Assembly (NCBI GenBank): GCA_002316015.1
Contig: DCCS01000023.1
Span: forward strand, 21,974-85,973
Source of the DNA: Prevotellaceae bacterium UBA1075
GTDB lineage: Bacteria > Bacteroidota > Bacteroidia > Bacteroidales > Bacteroidaceae
Length of the DNA stretch: 64,000 nucleotides
Direction of reading: 5' to 3'
Shown piece after piece: positions 26,645-35,437 of this stretch (position 1 is the stretch's first letter; every line of letters starts with the position of its first letter). A program made the position numbers and the translations under genes. The notes beneath the pieces are model-generated. The model was not told the origin of the DNA. It saw only the letters and a program-made list of their open reading frames with translations, and did no database searches.

Positions 26645-27685
26645 ATGCAGGAAAAGACATCAGTACTCTTCATAGTGAATCCCATTTCGGGGACGGCGGA
26701 CAAGAAACGGATAGTGTCGCTCATACCCAGGTATCTGGATGACGGACGCTTTGATGTGCGTGTGGCCTACACCAGGTATCCGGGGCACGCGGCGGATCTG
26801 GCGGGCGCGGCGGTGCACGCGGGTACGGATGTGGTGGCTGCCGTGGGCGGTGACGGTACAGTCAACGAGGTGGCGCGAAGCCTTGTCCACTCACGTACGG
26901 CCTTGGGCATTATTCCCTGTGGCAGCGGCAACGGACTCGCGCGCCATCTCTATATCCCCATGAACCCCGAGGGAGCCATGCAGGTGCTGGCCGATTGCAG
27001 GATACGCAGCCTGGACTACGGGATTATCAACGGCACCCCGTTCTTCTGTACTTGTGGCGTGGGCTTTGACGCCTTTGTCAGCAGCAAGTTTGCGCGGAGC
27101 GGGCGCAGGGGGCTTCTTTCCTATATTGAGAACACGCTGAAGGAGGGGCTGACATATCATCCCGACACATATGACGTGGAGATTGACGGAGAGAAGAAGC
27201 AGTTCAAGGCGTTTCTCATCGCCTGTGCCAATGCCAGCCAGTACGGCAACAATGTCTATATCGCCCCCCACGCGAGCATGAGCGACGGGCTGATGGATGT
27301 GACGGTGATGGAACCGTTCAATGTGATCGAGGCTCCCCAGATTGCCATACAGCTCTTCAACAAGACGATAACGCAGAACAGCAAGATACGCTGCTTCAAG
27401 TGCCGCGAGGTGAATATCCACCGCAAGGCTCCCGGCGTCATCCATTTTGACGGCGACCCCAAGGAGGAGGGGTGTGACATAAATGTGCGTGTGGTGCCCA
27501 AGGACATACGCATTGTGGTCAACACCAACGAGCAGCCTTACCTGCCTCCCCTGCTGCACACGTTCAGTGACATCTATAATAATATGAACGTGGAGTTCTC
27601 GTCCTTCAAGCGTGACTTGATGGAGGGGCAGACGCGCATACGCCGCATCAATCAGGAGTTGCTGCGCAAGTTGCGCAATTCGTGA
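26645..27685 (+). CDS. Diacylglycerol/sphingoid-base kinase family protein
   Basis: A 346-residue lipid kinase of the DAGK catalytic family (YegS/BmrU/LCB5 type). It has the N-terminal VLFIVNPISGTADKKR, the nucleotide loop AVGGDGTVNEVARSL, and GIIPCGSGNGLARHL. By family knowledge it phosphorylates a lipid hydroxyl, either diacylglycerol or a sphingoid base. Its divergent position next to spt suggests a sphingolipid substrate, which is inference. The ATG at 26645 starts MQEKTSVLFIVNP. Confidence 0.88.
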   Translation: MQEKTSVLFIVNPISGTADKKRIVSLIPRYLDDGRFDVRVAYTRYPGHAADLAGAAVHAGTDVVAAVGGDGTVNEVARSLVHSRTALGIIPCGSGNGLARHLYIPMNPEGAMQVLADCRIRSLDYGIINGTPFFCTCGVGFDAFVSSKFARSGRRGLLSYIENTLKEGLTYHPDTYDVEIDGEKKQFKAFLIACANASQYGNNVYIAPHASMSDGLMDVTVMEPFNVIEAPQIAIQLFNKTITQNSKIRCFKCREVNIHRKAPGVIHFDGDPKEEGCDINVRVVPKDIRIVVNTNEQPYLPPLLHTFSDIYNNMNVEFSSFKRDLMEGQTRIRRINQELLRKLRNS

Positions 27686-27703
27686 GGTGGGGCAAGAATG
27701 CGG

Positions 27704-27745
27704 GCGCACCGCTGACGTGGCTTCATGCCTCCGTCAGCGGTGCGC
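27704..27745 (+). terminator. Strong intrinsic terminator of the lipid kinase
   Basis: GCGCACCGCTGACG (27704-27717) pairs perfectly over 14 bases with CGTCAGCGGTGCGC (27732-27745), followed by TTGTGTTT. Confidence 0.75.
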
Positions 27746-28114
27746 TTGTGTTTCGACAGTGCCATTTATCCTTGGATGCCCAACGGGTAAGGCCCACAGC
27801 CCGGAACGGCCTTGTCCTGCAGGCCGGTGTGAGGTTTGCGCGCGTGGATTTCGTGCTTCTTGCGCACAGTCTTAATCATGGCCTGTACCTGTTCGCCTGG
27901 ACGAAAGCAGACCAGGAGTCAAAGTGCGTGAAAACATGCAGGGCATGGGTGGCGGTTGTCACGTCCTGGCTCGGCGGCAGTTGGTGCAAAGCCTCCCTGA
28001 GGGGAATTGTTTGCCCGTCCTGCTGTGGCTGCGCACACGGCAATGATGTCCCTTTTGCTTAGCCGATTCTGCCTGGTGGTGGTGTCCAGTGTGGTGAGGC
28101 CCATACTGGTTTGC
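27746..28114. other. Gene-free stretch between lipid kinase and RG-rich gene
   Basis: No gene, repeat or RNA recognised. Confidence 0.4.
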
Positions 28115-29212
28115 TTATCTGCGTCCGCGTGACACCGTCCCGCCGTCCGAGGCTCCGCCGCGTGTGGGTGAGCCTGTGTTTCCGCTGCGTGTCTGCGTGC
28201 CAGCCGAGCCACGGCTCATGCTTCCCCCGCGTGAGTGTCCAGCCTGGCCATTACTCTCCGAGGTGACACGCGAACTGTTGCGCGAGAATGAGCCGCCTCG
28301 CGTGCGGGGCTGGCTGTCGGATCCGGGTCGGGTGGCATTGCCGGTATTGCGGTTGGGGGTAGTGTTCGAGCGGTCGTTGGTGCGTGTGCCTGTGGCCTGT
28401 CCCTGTCGCGAGTGGCTGTCGCGGCCTGTGTGGGTGTAGCCGTCTTCCTTGTCCTGCGGCCTGTCAGTCCGGCCGGTGGTGTAGCCGTTGCGGGAGCCGC
28501 CTCTGGTATAATCACCCCTGCCAGGCCGGTCTCCCCTGCCAGGTGTGGCACTCTCGCCGCCCCGACCCGGACGGTTGTCGCGCCCGTTGGTCACACCATT
28601 GTCACCGCGTCCCGGGCGGTTGTCGCGTCCGGGATTGCGTCCGCCCTGTCCTGGAAGGTCAAAGTGGTATCCGTTGCCCCTGCCCGGGTTTACCCGTCCG
28701 GCTCCTCTGCCTGGCCCGCCCATGGGCTCCCTGCCGCGCATGCCGCCGTCCCAATGCGGCCGGCGGTCGGCGTAGAAACCTCCGTGGTAGTGGTGATGCC
28801 CGTGCCCGCCACGATACTCGAAGTACACACGCGGACGGTCATAGAAGAACATCCCCCTGCGGTAGTGCCCATAGACGGGGAACATCCAGCGGCCCCGGCT
28901 CCACAGGAGAGGGCGCACGAAGTAGTCTGCCTGGAGCATCAGGTCGAATTGCCAGCTGAGCAGAATATGCCTCAGGTCGGTGAGACGGTAGCTCAGATAG
29001 TCCCCGTAGAGGTCTCTCTCCGAGTTCATGCTCAGGAAGTAGTCCAGGTTGATCTCATATGCGTCGTTGTACTGCTGGTCGTTGAGGTTGAGCTCGTATG
29101 CCATCTTGTCGGTCAGATAGAGGGCTTCCTCACGGGCTTGTCTGTAACTCATGGCAGACGCTCCGGCCACTGTGGCCAGGACGGCTATAAGGGTCAGGAT
29201 GTAGCGTTTCAT
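28115..29212 (-). CDS. Exported protein with long Arg-Gly-rich tail
   Basis: A 365-residue protein, family not recognised. Residues 1-20 form a signal peptide (MKRYILTLIAVLATVAGASA). Residues about 21-135 are a folded region rich in Tyr, Asp and Leu (LYLTDKMAYELNLNDQQYND, a run that recalls periplasmic sensor-type helices). From about 137 to the end the chain is low complexity: a His-rich patch (GHGHHHYHGG) and then many GRDNRPGRG, GRGD and RGG-like units with Ser/Thr/Asn later. Composition suggests a disordered, basic envelope protein that could bind nucleic acid, metal or polysaccharide; no function is assigned. The ATG at 29212 starts exactly at the signal peptide. Confidence 0.8.
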   Translation of the reverse strand: MKRYILTLIAVLATVAGASAMSYRQAREEALYLTDKMAYELNLNDQQYNDAYEINLDYFLSMNSERDLYGDYLSYRLTDLRHILLSWQFDLMLQADYFVRPLLWSRGRWMFPVYGHYRRGMFFYDRPRVYFEYRGGHGHHHYHGGFYADRRPHWDGGMRGREPMGGPGRGAGRVNPGRGNGYHFDLPGQGGRNPGRDNRPGRGDNGVTNGRDNRPGRGGESATPGRGDRPGRGDYTRGGSRNGYTTGRTDRPQDKEDGYTHTGRDSHSRQGQATGTRTNDRSNTTPNRNTGNATRPGSDSQPRTRGGSFSRNSSRVTSESNGQAGHSRGGSMSRGSAGTQTRSGNTGSPTRGGASDGGTVSRGRR

Positions 29213-29246
29213 AGTCTTCTCTTCTTTATTTGTTGTTTGTCTGCTG

Positions 29247-29254
29247 CAAAGGTA
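29247..29254 (-). promoter_or_regulatory. -7 box of the RG-rich protein gene
   Basis: Minus strand TACCTTTG, 34 bases before the ATG at 29212. Confidence 0.55.
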
Positions 29255-29309
29255 AGGCGGGCAGGGCGGCGGCGCGAGGGCATTTCCCTGCCGGGCGGGG
29301 GGGAAAGTC

Positions 29310-30122
29310 CTAAAGCTGTGCCCCGTACACAAACATGCCCTCGAACAGGCCGCTGGTGACGGGCTTCCCCTGGAAGAGTCCGAACACGCAGCTGCCGCTT
29401 CCGCTCATGCTGGCGTAGGCTGCCCCCATGGCATACAGTTGTTCCTTGATTTCCCTGATGACGGGATGGGCGGGGAATACGCTGCGCTCGAAGTCGTTGG
29501 ATACCAGTTCCCGCCATTCTCCGATGGGGTGCCGCACGAGTTTGGCAAGCGGTGTTTCGGGCATGCGTGGCTGTGTCATGGCGTAAGCCTCGCGTGTGGA
29601 AACTGACTCTTGCGGCTTGACGAGCAGGATGTGCATCCCGCCCAGGTTCACGTTGGCTGGGCTGAACACGTTGCCCGTTCCCTCGGCATACACAGGCTTG
29701 CAGCGCACGAAGAAGGGGCAGTCGGCGCCCAGCGGCGCCACGGAACGCTCCATCTCCTCGTCGCTCATGCCCAGCGCGCAATGCCTGTTGAGTTCCCTCA
29801 CCATGCCTGCGGCATCGCTGCTTCCGCCGCCCAGTCCGGCTCCATTGGGGATGTTCTTGTGCAGGCGGATGTGCAGGTGCGGGATGGCAAACCCCTTGTC
29901 GCGCAGCATCCGCAAAGCACGCAGCACCAGGTTGTCCCCGGGGATGCCCCCGACGGGGATGCCCGTAAGCGTCAGGATGTCGGTCTCGCTTTCCTCGACG
30001 GTGATGTCGTCACAAAGTGGGACGGGGTAGAGGATGGTCTGCAGGTTGTGGTAGCCGTCGGGGCGGCACCCGGTGACCTTCAGACCCAGGTTGATTTTGC
30101 AACAGGCTTGGAATGTGAACAT
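29310..30122 (-). CDS. ispE: 4-diphosphocytidyl-2-C-methyl-D-erythritol kinase
   Basis: GHMP kinase of 270 residues for step four of the MEP isoprenoid pathway. It has the N-terminal motif CKINLGLKVTGCRPDGYHNL, the ATP-binding PNGAGLGGGSSDAAG (residues 92-106), and the C-terminal GHMP motif ASMSGSGSCVFGLF. The ATG at 30122 gives MFTFQACCKINLGL, the usual family start. The frame stays open well upstream without family sequence. Length is normal. The gene stands alone with its own promoter at 30221-30251. Confidence 0.95.
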   Translation of the reverse strand: MFTFQACCKINLGLKVTGCRPDGYHNLQTILYPVPLCDDITVEESETDILTLTGIPVGGIPGDNLVLRALRMLRDKGFAIPHLHIRLHKNIPNGAGLGGGSSDAAGMVRELNRHCALGMSDEEMERSVAPLGADCPFFVRCKPVYAEGTGNVFSPANVNLGGMHILLVKPQESVSTREAYAMTQPRMPETPLAKLVRHPIGEWRELVSNDFERSVFPAHPVIREIKEQLYAMGAAYASMSGSGSCVFGLFQGKPVTSGLFEGMFVYGAQL

Positions 30123-30220
30123 TTGTGCGCGGTGTGTGTGGAGTAGAGTGTACACTTGCGGTGTGGACTTCACGCATAGCGGTCCGTCCTGCCGCGACAA
30201 GGCCAAAGCCCCATTTTGTG

Positions 30221-30251
30221 CAAAGATAAACTTTTGCGCGTTATCTGTCAA
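30221..30251 (-). promoter_or_regulatory. Promoter of ispE
   Basis: Minus strand TTG, 20-base spacer, then TATCTTTG (30221-30228). A good -33/-7 pair, about 100 bases before ispE. Confidence 0.65.
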
Positions 30252-30323
30252 GACATGGTCGGGAAAACCGATTGGAATGGAAAAGTATGCGTGGGGAATG
30301 GCCGGTATGTGCGGGAAACTTCG

Positions 30324-30331
30324 TAACTTTG
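30324..30331 (+). promoter_or_regulatory. -7 box of the rseC-rnf operon
   Basis: Plus strand TAACTTTG, 31 bases before the rseC ATG at 30363. It is the only clear promoter before the seven-gene run. Confidence 0.55.
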
Positions 30332-30362
30332 CGTGATTATTTAGGCGAGAGCCATATAGTTG

Positions 30363-30833
30363 ATGAGAGAAACAATCCGGCATCAAGGAGTGGTGGAGCG
30401 GGTAGAGGCCACCACATGTGTTGTGCGCATCATACAGCAGACGGCCTGTGGGGGCTGTGCGGCGAGGCAGTTGTGCAAAATCAGTGATGGCAAGAGGAAG
30501 ACCGTGGAGGCCAGCGTGGGCAGCGAGCCTGTGCGGGTGGGGCAGACCGTCGTGGTGGAGGGCTCGCTCGCCCAGGGCTACCGGGCCGTGTGGATAGCCT
30601 ATGCCGTTCCGCTCGTGCTCATGGTGGCAGTGCTTTTCCTCGGTTGCACATTGTGGGGTGAAGGCGTGGGTGCTCTGGCCGCACTGGGAGTCCTGGCTCT
30701 CTACTATGGGACTCTTTACCTTTTTCGCGTGTGTCTCGACAGGCGTTTCCGTTTCAGCGTGCGTCCACTCGACGGGGAAACGGTAGGGCCGGAGAACGTG
30801 CGGAAAGTTTCTCCAGGACAGGCAAGCAAGTAA
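30363..30833 (+). CDS. rseC: RseC/MucC family membrane protein
   Basis: A 156-residue protein of the SoxR-reducing-system RseC family. An N-terminal cytoplasmic part carries four cysteines including TACGGCAARQLC, likely a redox or metal site, followed by two membrane segments (WIAYAVPLVLMVAVLFLGC and GALAALGVLALYYGTLYLF). RseC is commonly encoded next to rnf genes and acts with the Rnf complex. The ATG at 30363 is used; a TTG precedes it directly. rnfB follows 35 bases later. Confidence 0.9.
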   Translation: MRETIRHQGVVERVEATTCVVRIIQQTACGGCAARQLCKISDGKRKTVEASVGSEPVRVGQTVVVEGSLAQGYRAVWIAYAVPLVLMVAVLFLGCTLWGEGVGALAALGVLALYYGTLYLFRVCLDRRFRFSVRPLDGETVGPENVRKVSPGQASK

Positions 30834-30868
30834 CAAATCCAAATACCAATTAAATCTTCAATCAACGT

Positions 30869-31822
30869 ATGAACGAAATCATGATTGCAGTGGTTGTGCT
30901 TGGAGCGATAGGACTTCTCTCAGCAGTGGTTCTGTATGTGGTCTCGCACAAGTTTTCTGTAAGCGAGGACCCTCGTGTGGACGAGGTGGCGGCGGTGCTG
31001 CCGCAGGCCAACTGTGGCGGGTGCGGCTATCCTGGCTGCTCGGGTTTTGCCGCTGCGTGTGTGAAGGCTGCAGATGGCGGCAGTCTGGAAGGCAAGTTCT
31101 GCCCTGTGGGCGGACTGCCGGTCATGGAGAAGGTGGCTTCAATCCTGGGGATGGCCGCTGTGGCCTCGGCTCCCAAGATAGCGGTAGTGCGCTGCAATGG
31201 AACCTGCGACAACCGCCCGCGTATTGCCGAGTTTGACGGTGTGCGCAGTTGCCGTGTGCAGAGCATGACGGGCATGGGCGAGACATCCTGTGCCTATGGA
31301 TGCCTGGGATGTGGCGACTGTGTGGCCAAGTGCCAGTTCGGTGCCATCGTCATGAACACTGCCACCGGCCTGCCCGAAGTGGACGAGAACAGGTGCACGG
31401 GTTGCGGCGCGTGTGCCAAGGCTTGCCCTCGCGGTGTGATAGAAGTCCGCCTGAAGGGGCCCAAGGGACGCCGTGTGGTGGTGCTCTGCAACAACAAGGA
31501 CAAGGGCGCGGTGGCTGTCAAGGCGTGCAAGGTATCCTGCATCGGCTGTGGCAAGTGCGTGAAGACCTGTGACAAGTTTGAGGCAATCACCTTGGCCAAC
31601 AACCTGGCCTACATCGATGCCGAGAAGTGCAGGATGTGCCGCAAGTGCGAGGAGGTCTGCCCCAGGGGAGCCATTCACGCTTTCAACTTCCCCCCGCGCA
31701 GGCCCAAGGTTGAGCATCCGGAGGCAACAGCCGCCGTGGCCCAGCAGCCAGCCATGGCTTCCGCACAGCCAGAGGCTACAGAGAAACAACCAACCGAGAA
31801 CAGAAAGGAGGAGCAGAAATGA
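30869..31822 (+). CDS. rnfB: Electron transport complex subunit RnfB
   Basis: A 317-residue membrane-anchored ferredoxin-like subunit of the Rnf complex, which moves electrons from ferredoxin to NAD and pumps ions. One N-terminal membrane helix is followed by the Fe-S domain NCGGCGYPGCSGFA, and several further CxxCxxCxxxC sites (GCLGCGDCVAKC, CTGCGACAKACP, CIGCGKCVKTC, CRMCRKCEEVCP). The C-terminal tail is Pro/Gln/Glu-rich. It overlaps rnfC by 4 bases (ATGA). Confidence 0.95.
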   Translation: MNEIMIAVVVLGAIGLLSAVVLYVVSHKFSVSEDPRVDEVAAVLPQANCGGCGYPGCSGFAAACVKAADGGSLEGKFCPVGGLPVMEKVASILGMAAVASAPKIAVVRCNGTCDNRPRIAEFDGVRSCRVQSMTGMGETSCAYGCLGCGDCVAKCQFGAIVMNTATGLPEVDENRCTGCGACAKACPRGVIEVRLKGPKGRRVVVLCNNKDKGAVAVKACKVSCIGCGKCVKTCDKFEAITLANNLAYIDAEKCRMCRKCEEVCPRGAIHAFNFPPRRPKVEHPEATAAVAQQPAMASAQPEATEKQPTENRKEEQK

Positions 31823-33165
31823 AGACATTCAAGATAGGCGGAGTGCACCCCGCAGAGAACAAGTTGACGGCCGGCAGTCCCATCAGACAGGCAGCCCTGC
31901 CCAAGCAGGCCGTATTCAGCATGTTCCAGCATATCGGGGCTCCCGCAAGACCTGTAGTCCAGAGGGGCGATGAGGTGAAGGTGGGAACGCTGCTGGCCGA
32001 GGCAGGCGGCTTTGTGAGCGCGCCTGTTCACAGCAGCGTGAGCGGCAAGGTGGCCAAGATAGACGTGGCCTTGGATGCCAGCGGCACCCGACGCACGGCC
32101 ATCTACGTCAATGTGGAGGGCGACGAGTGGGAGGAGAGCATCGACCGCACTGACACGCTGGTGAGGCTTGCCGACCACGGGGAACTGGACAGCAAGGCCA
32201 TCGTGGAGAAAATAAAGAACGCGGGTGTTGTGGGTATGGGTGGAGCCACCTTCCCCAGCCATGTGAAGTTGACACCACCTCCCGGCTGCAAGGCCGAGTG
32301 CGTGATTATCAACGCTGTGGAGTGCGAACCTTATCTGACGGCAGACCACAGGCTCATGCTCGAGCATGCCGACGAGATACTGGAGGGAGTGGAAATCATC
32401 ATGAAGGCCGTGAGCGTGGAGAAGGGGTACATCGGCATCGAGAACAACAAACCCGACGCCATCGCCCTGATGACCGATAGGGCCAAGGCTCATCCCCACA
32501 TCGAGGTTGTCCCCCTGAAGGTGAAATACCCGCAGGGCGGCGAGAAGCAGCTGATAGATGCGATTATAGGCCGCCAGGTGCCTGCTCCTCCTGCCATCCC
32601 CATCCAGGTGGGAGCCGTGGTGCAGAACGTGGGCACAGCCTTTGCCATCTACCAGGCAGTTCTGAAGAACAAGCCCCTCCTTGACCGTGTCGTCACCGTG
32701 ACGGGCAAGAGCGTGGCCAGGCCCGGCAATCTGCTCGCGCGGCTGGGCACCCCTCTCCAGCAGTTGATGGACGAGTGTGGCGGATTGCCCGAAGATGCAG
32801 GAAAGATCATCAGCGGCGGTCCCATGATGGGCAAGGCACTCCTCTCGCTGGAGGTGCCTGTGACCAAGGGAAGCAGTGGCCTGCTCGTCATGAGCGAGAA
32901 GGAGGCGCGTCGCACGGAGCCCAGCCCCTGCATACGCTGTGCCAAGTGCGTGGACGTCTGTCCCATGGGGCTTGAGCCTTATCTGCTCGCCACGCTGAGC
33001 GCCCACGGCAAGTGGGAAGAAGCAGAGAGGAACGAAGTGACAAGTTGTATCGAGTGCGGCTCGTGCCAGTACACATGTCCCAGCCACCGTCCCCTGCTCG
33101 ACATGGTTCGTGTGGGCAAGAGCACAGTGATGGGAATTATCAAAGCCCGTGCCGCCAAGAAGTAA
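31819..33165 (+). CDS. rnfC: Electron transport complex subunit RnfC
   Basis: A 448-residue subunit carrying the NADH/FMN site and two 4Fe-4S clusters. Evidence: the N-terminal GGVHPAENK, the Rossmann-type GVVGMGGATFPSHVK, the SLBB-like middle, and the clusters CIRCAKCVDVCP and CIECGSCQYTCP. It accepts electrons from RnfB and reduces NAD. Its start overlaps rnfB, and rnfD follows after 32 bases. Confidence 0.96.
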   Translation: MKTFKIGGVHPAENKLTAGSPIRQAALPKQAVFSMFQHIGAPARPVVQRGDEVKVGTLLAEAGGFVSAPVHSSVSGKVAKIDVALDASGTRRTAIYVNVEGDEWEESIDRTDTLVRLADHGELDSKAIVEKIKNAGVVGMGGATFPSHVKLTPPPGCKAECVIINAVECEPYLTADHRLMLEHADEILEGVEIIMKAVSVEKGYIGIENNKPDAIALMTDRAKAHPHIEVVPLKVKYPQGGEKQLIDAIIGRQVPAPPAIPIQVGAVVQNVGTAFAIYQAVLKNKPLLDRVVTVTGKSVARPGNLLARLGTPLQQLMDECGGLPEDAGKIISGGPMMGKALLSLEVPVTKGSSGLLVMSEKEARRTEPSPCIRCAKCVDVCPMGLEPYLLATLSAHGKWEEAERNEVTSCIECGSCQYTCPSHRPLLDMVRVGKSTVMGIIKARAAKK

Positions 33166-33197
33166 TCACCCTCCACATAATCAAACACGAATATACA

Positions 33198-34175
33198 ATG
33201 AAACCGGTAATATCACTCTCACCCCATGTGCATGGCGGTGATTCCGTACAGAAGAACATGTACGGAGTGTGCGTGGCGCTGTTGCCCGCACTACTGGCCA
33301 GTTTCTGGCTCTTTGGCATGGGCGCGGCAGTGGTCATGCTGACCTCGGTGCTCGCCTGTGTCTTCTTCGAATGGTTCATCACAAAGTTTGTGCTTGGACA
33401 GCCCCGCACGACAATCCTTGACGGCAGTGCCCTGCTCACGGGCATCCTGCTGGCATTCAACCTGCCCAGCAACCTGCCTGTGTGGATTGTGGTCATTGGA
33501 GCCCTGGTGGCCATAGGGGTGGGGAAACTCACCTTTGGCGGACTGGGATGCAACCCCTTCAATCCAGCCCTGGTGGGGCGCGTGTTCCTGCTCATCAGTT
33601 TTCCCGCGCAGATGACCACCTGGCCTGTTCCCCATGCCTCGTTTGTCGATGCCGAGACTGCGGCCACTCCCCTGAGTGTGATGAAGCAGGCCATCACCAG
33701 TGGCGACGCCTCTGTGCTGAGCAAACTGCCTTCATCGCTGGAGATGTTCCTGGGCACCACACCAGGTTCCATGGGCGAAGTGAGTGCCTTGCTGCTCCTG
33801 CTGGGCTGTCTCTTCATGATATGGAGGAAGATAATCACCTGGCACATTCCCGTGAGCATCCTGGGCACAGTGGCAGTCCTGTCGCTGGTGTGCCATGCGT
33901 GCGACCCCGTGTATGCCCCTGTTTCCAAGGTGCTCTGCAGCGGTGGACTGATGCTGGGAGCCTGCTTCATGGCCACCGACTATGTGACCTCGCCCATGAG
34001 CCACTGCGGCCAGATTATCTATGGGGTCAGCATTGGGGTGCTCACAGTCGTCATCCGCAACTGGGGGGCCTATCCCGAAGGCATGTCCTTTGCCATTCTC
34101 ATCATGAATGCCTTCACGCCCCTCATCAACACTTATTGTAAACCAAAACGATTCGGGGAGGTAACCAAGAAATGA
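33198..34175 (+). CDS. rnfD: Electron transport complex subunit RnfD
   Basis: A 325-residue integral membrane subunit of the Rnf complex. It begins MKPVISLSPHVHGGDSVQKN and has about nine or ten membrane segments. The covalent FMN site is probably Thr157 in DAETAATPLSVMKQ (family pattern SGATPL), and ATDYVTSPMSHCGQ near the end is also conserved. The ATG at 33198 is used; the frame is open further upstream inside rnfC. It overlaps rnfG by 4 bases. Confidence 0.94.
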   Translation: MKPVISLSPHVHGGDSVQKNMYGVCVALLPALLASFWLFGMGAAVVMLTSVLACVFFEWFITKFVLGQPRTTILDGSALLTGILLAFNLPSNLPVWIVVIGALVAIGVGKLTFGGLGCNPFNPALVGRVFLLISFPAQMTTWPVPHASFVDAETAATPLSVMKQAITSGDASVLSKLPSSLEMFLGTTPGSMGEVSALLLLLGCLFMIWRKIITWHIPVSILGTVAVLSLVCHACDPVYAPVSKVLCSGGLMLGACFMATDYVTSPMSHCGQIIYGVSIGVLTVVIRNWGAYPEGMSFAILIMNAFTPLINTYCKPKRFGEVTKK

Positions 34176-34828
34176 AGAAACTGGAATCCACATGGTACAA
34201 TATGGTGGTCGTGCTCACCGTCATCTCCCTGATAGCGGGCGTGGCACTGGCTTCCGTGGACAGCATGACACGCGAGCCCATCGCCGCCATCAAGAAGCAG
34301 ACGCTTGACAACGGCATCAAGGAGGTGCTCATGGACGAGAGCCTGAAGGTACAGAAGACAGACACGCTCAATGGGGGGGCTGTGGTCATCTATCGAACCA
34401 CAAGCGGCAATGCCGTGCAAGTGACCGACCCCAAGGGCTTCGGAGGAGCACTGACCGTTCTGGTGGGCTTTGCCCAGGACGGGAGCATCAAGGGATACCG
34501 CGTCCTGCAGAGCAGCGAGACACCAGGGCTGGGAGCGAAGGCCGACACCTGGTTCCGCGAGGGTAAAGGCTCTATCCTGGGGCGCAATCCCGGCAAGGAC
34601 AACCTTACCGTGAAGAAGGACGGAGGTGATGTGGACGCCATCACAGCGTCAACCATCACCAGCCGGGCCTTCCTGCGTTGTGTCAACAATGCCTACAAAG
34701 CCCTGCAGGAGGGATGGCAGGCCGATGGCGAGAGCGGGGCCTCACACCAGACGACGGCCGTCAGCCCCGAGCGGCAGGAACCCTCGGCACAGCCCGACAG
34801 CCTGCAGGACGACAGTACTGACAAATAA
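34172..34828 (+). CDS. rnfG: Electron transport complex subunit RnfG
   Basis: A 218-residue periplasm-facing subunit with one N-terminal membrane helix and an FMN-binding domain. FMN would attach at the Thr in DAITASTITSRAF. The C-terminus has an extra Ser/Gln/Glu-rich tail of about 40 residues. It overlaps rnfD (ATGA), and rnfE follows after 20 bases. Confidence 0.93.
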   Translation: MKKLESTWYNMVVVLTVISLIAGVALASVDSMTREPIAAIKKQTLDNGIKEVLMDESLKVQKTDTLNGGAVVIYRTTSGNAVQVTDPKGFGGALTVLVGFAQDGSIKGYRVLQSSETPGLGAKADTWFREGKGSILGRNPGKDNLTVKKDGGDVDAITASTITSRAFLRCVNNAYKALQEGWQADGESGASHQTTAVSPERQEPSAQPDSLQDDSTDK

Positions 34829-34848
34829 GGTATAGGAGAGAAAACGAC

Positions 34849-35433
34849 ATGAAATACTTGAAAATATTCTTCAACGGACTCGTCAAGGAGAATCCCACCT
34901 TCGTGCTCTTGCTGGGCATGTGTCCCACACTGGGCACCACGAGCAGCGCGCTCAACGGCATGTTCATGGGACTGGCCACCACTGCGGTGCTCATCTGCTC
35001 CAACTTCCTCATCTCGCTCATCAAGAACCTGGTGCCCGACATGGTGCGCATCCCCTCCTTCGTGGTGGTGATCGCGTCGCTGGTGACCGTGCTGCAGATG
35101 CTCATCCAGGCTTATGCCCCCGCCATCAATGACTCTTTGGGACTCTTCATCCCGCTGATTGTGGTCAACTGCATTATCCTTGGACGTGCCGAGGCTTTCG
35201 CCGCCAAGAACGGCCCTGTGGAGAGCGTCTTCGACGGCATAGGCATCGGGCTGGGCTTCACCTTCGCGCTCACACTGCTGGGCGCCGTGCGCGAGCTGCT
35301 GGGAACGGGCAAGGTTTTTTCCGTCACCCTCTTCCCCGAAAGTTACGGGGCACTCGTCTTCGTGCTGGCTCCAGGCGCGTTCATCGTGCTGGGCTACCTT
35401 ATCGCACTCATCAACAAACTCAAGAAAGCATAA
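34849..35433 (+). CDS. rnfE: Electron transport complex subunit RnfE
   Basis: A 194-residue hydrophobic subunit with six predicted helices. It starts YLKIFFNGLVKENPTFVLLLGMCPTLG and includes VVNCIILGRAEAFA, both typical of RnfE/NqrD. With RnfA it forms the ion-translocating core that holds a membrane-embedded iron site. It is separated from rnfA by 4 bases. Confidence 0.95.
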   Translation: MKYLKIFFNGLVKENPTFVLLLGMCPTLGTTSSALNGMFMGLATTAVLICSNFLISLIKNLVPDMVRIPSFVVVIASLVTVLQMLIQAYAPAINDSLGLFIPLIVVNCIILGRAEAFAAKNGPVESVFDGIGIGLGFTFALTLLGAVRELLGTGKVFSVTLFPESYGALVFVLAPGAFIVLGYLIALINKLKKA

Positions 35434-35437
35434 TGTC

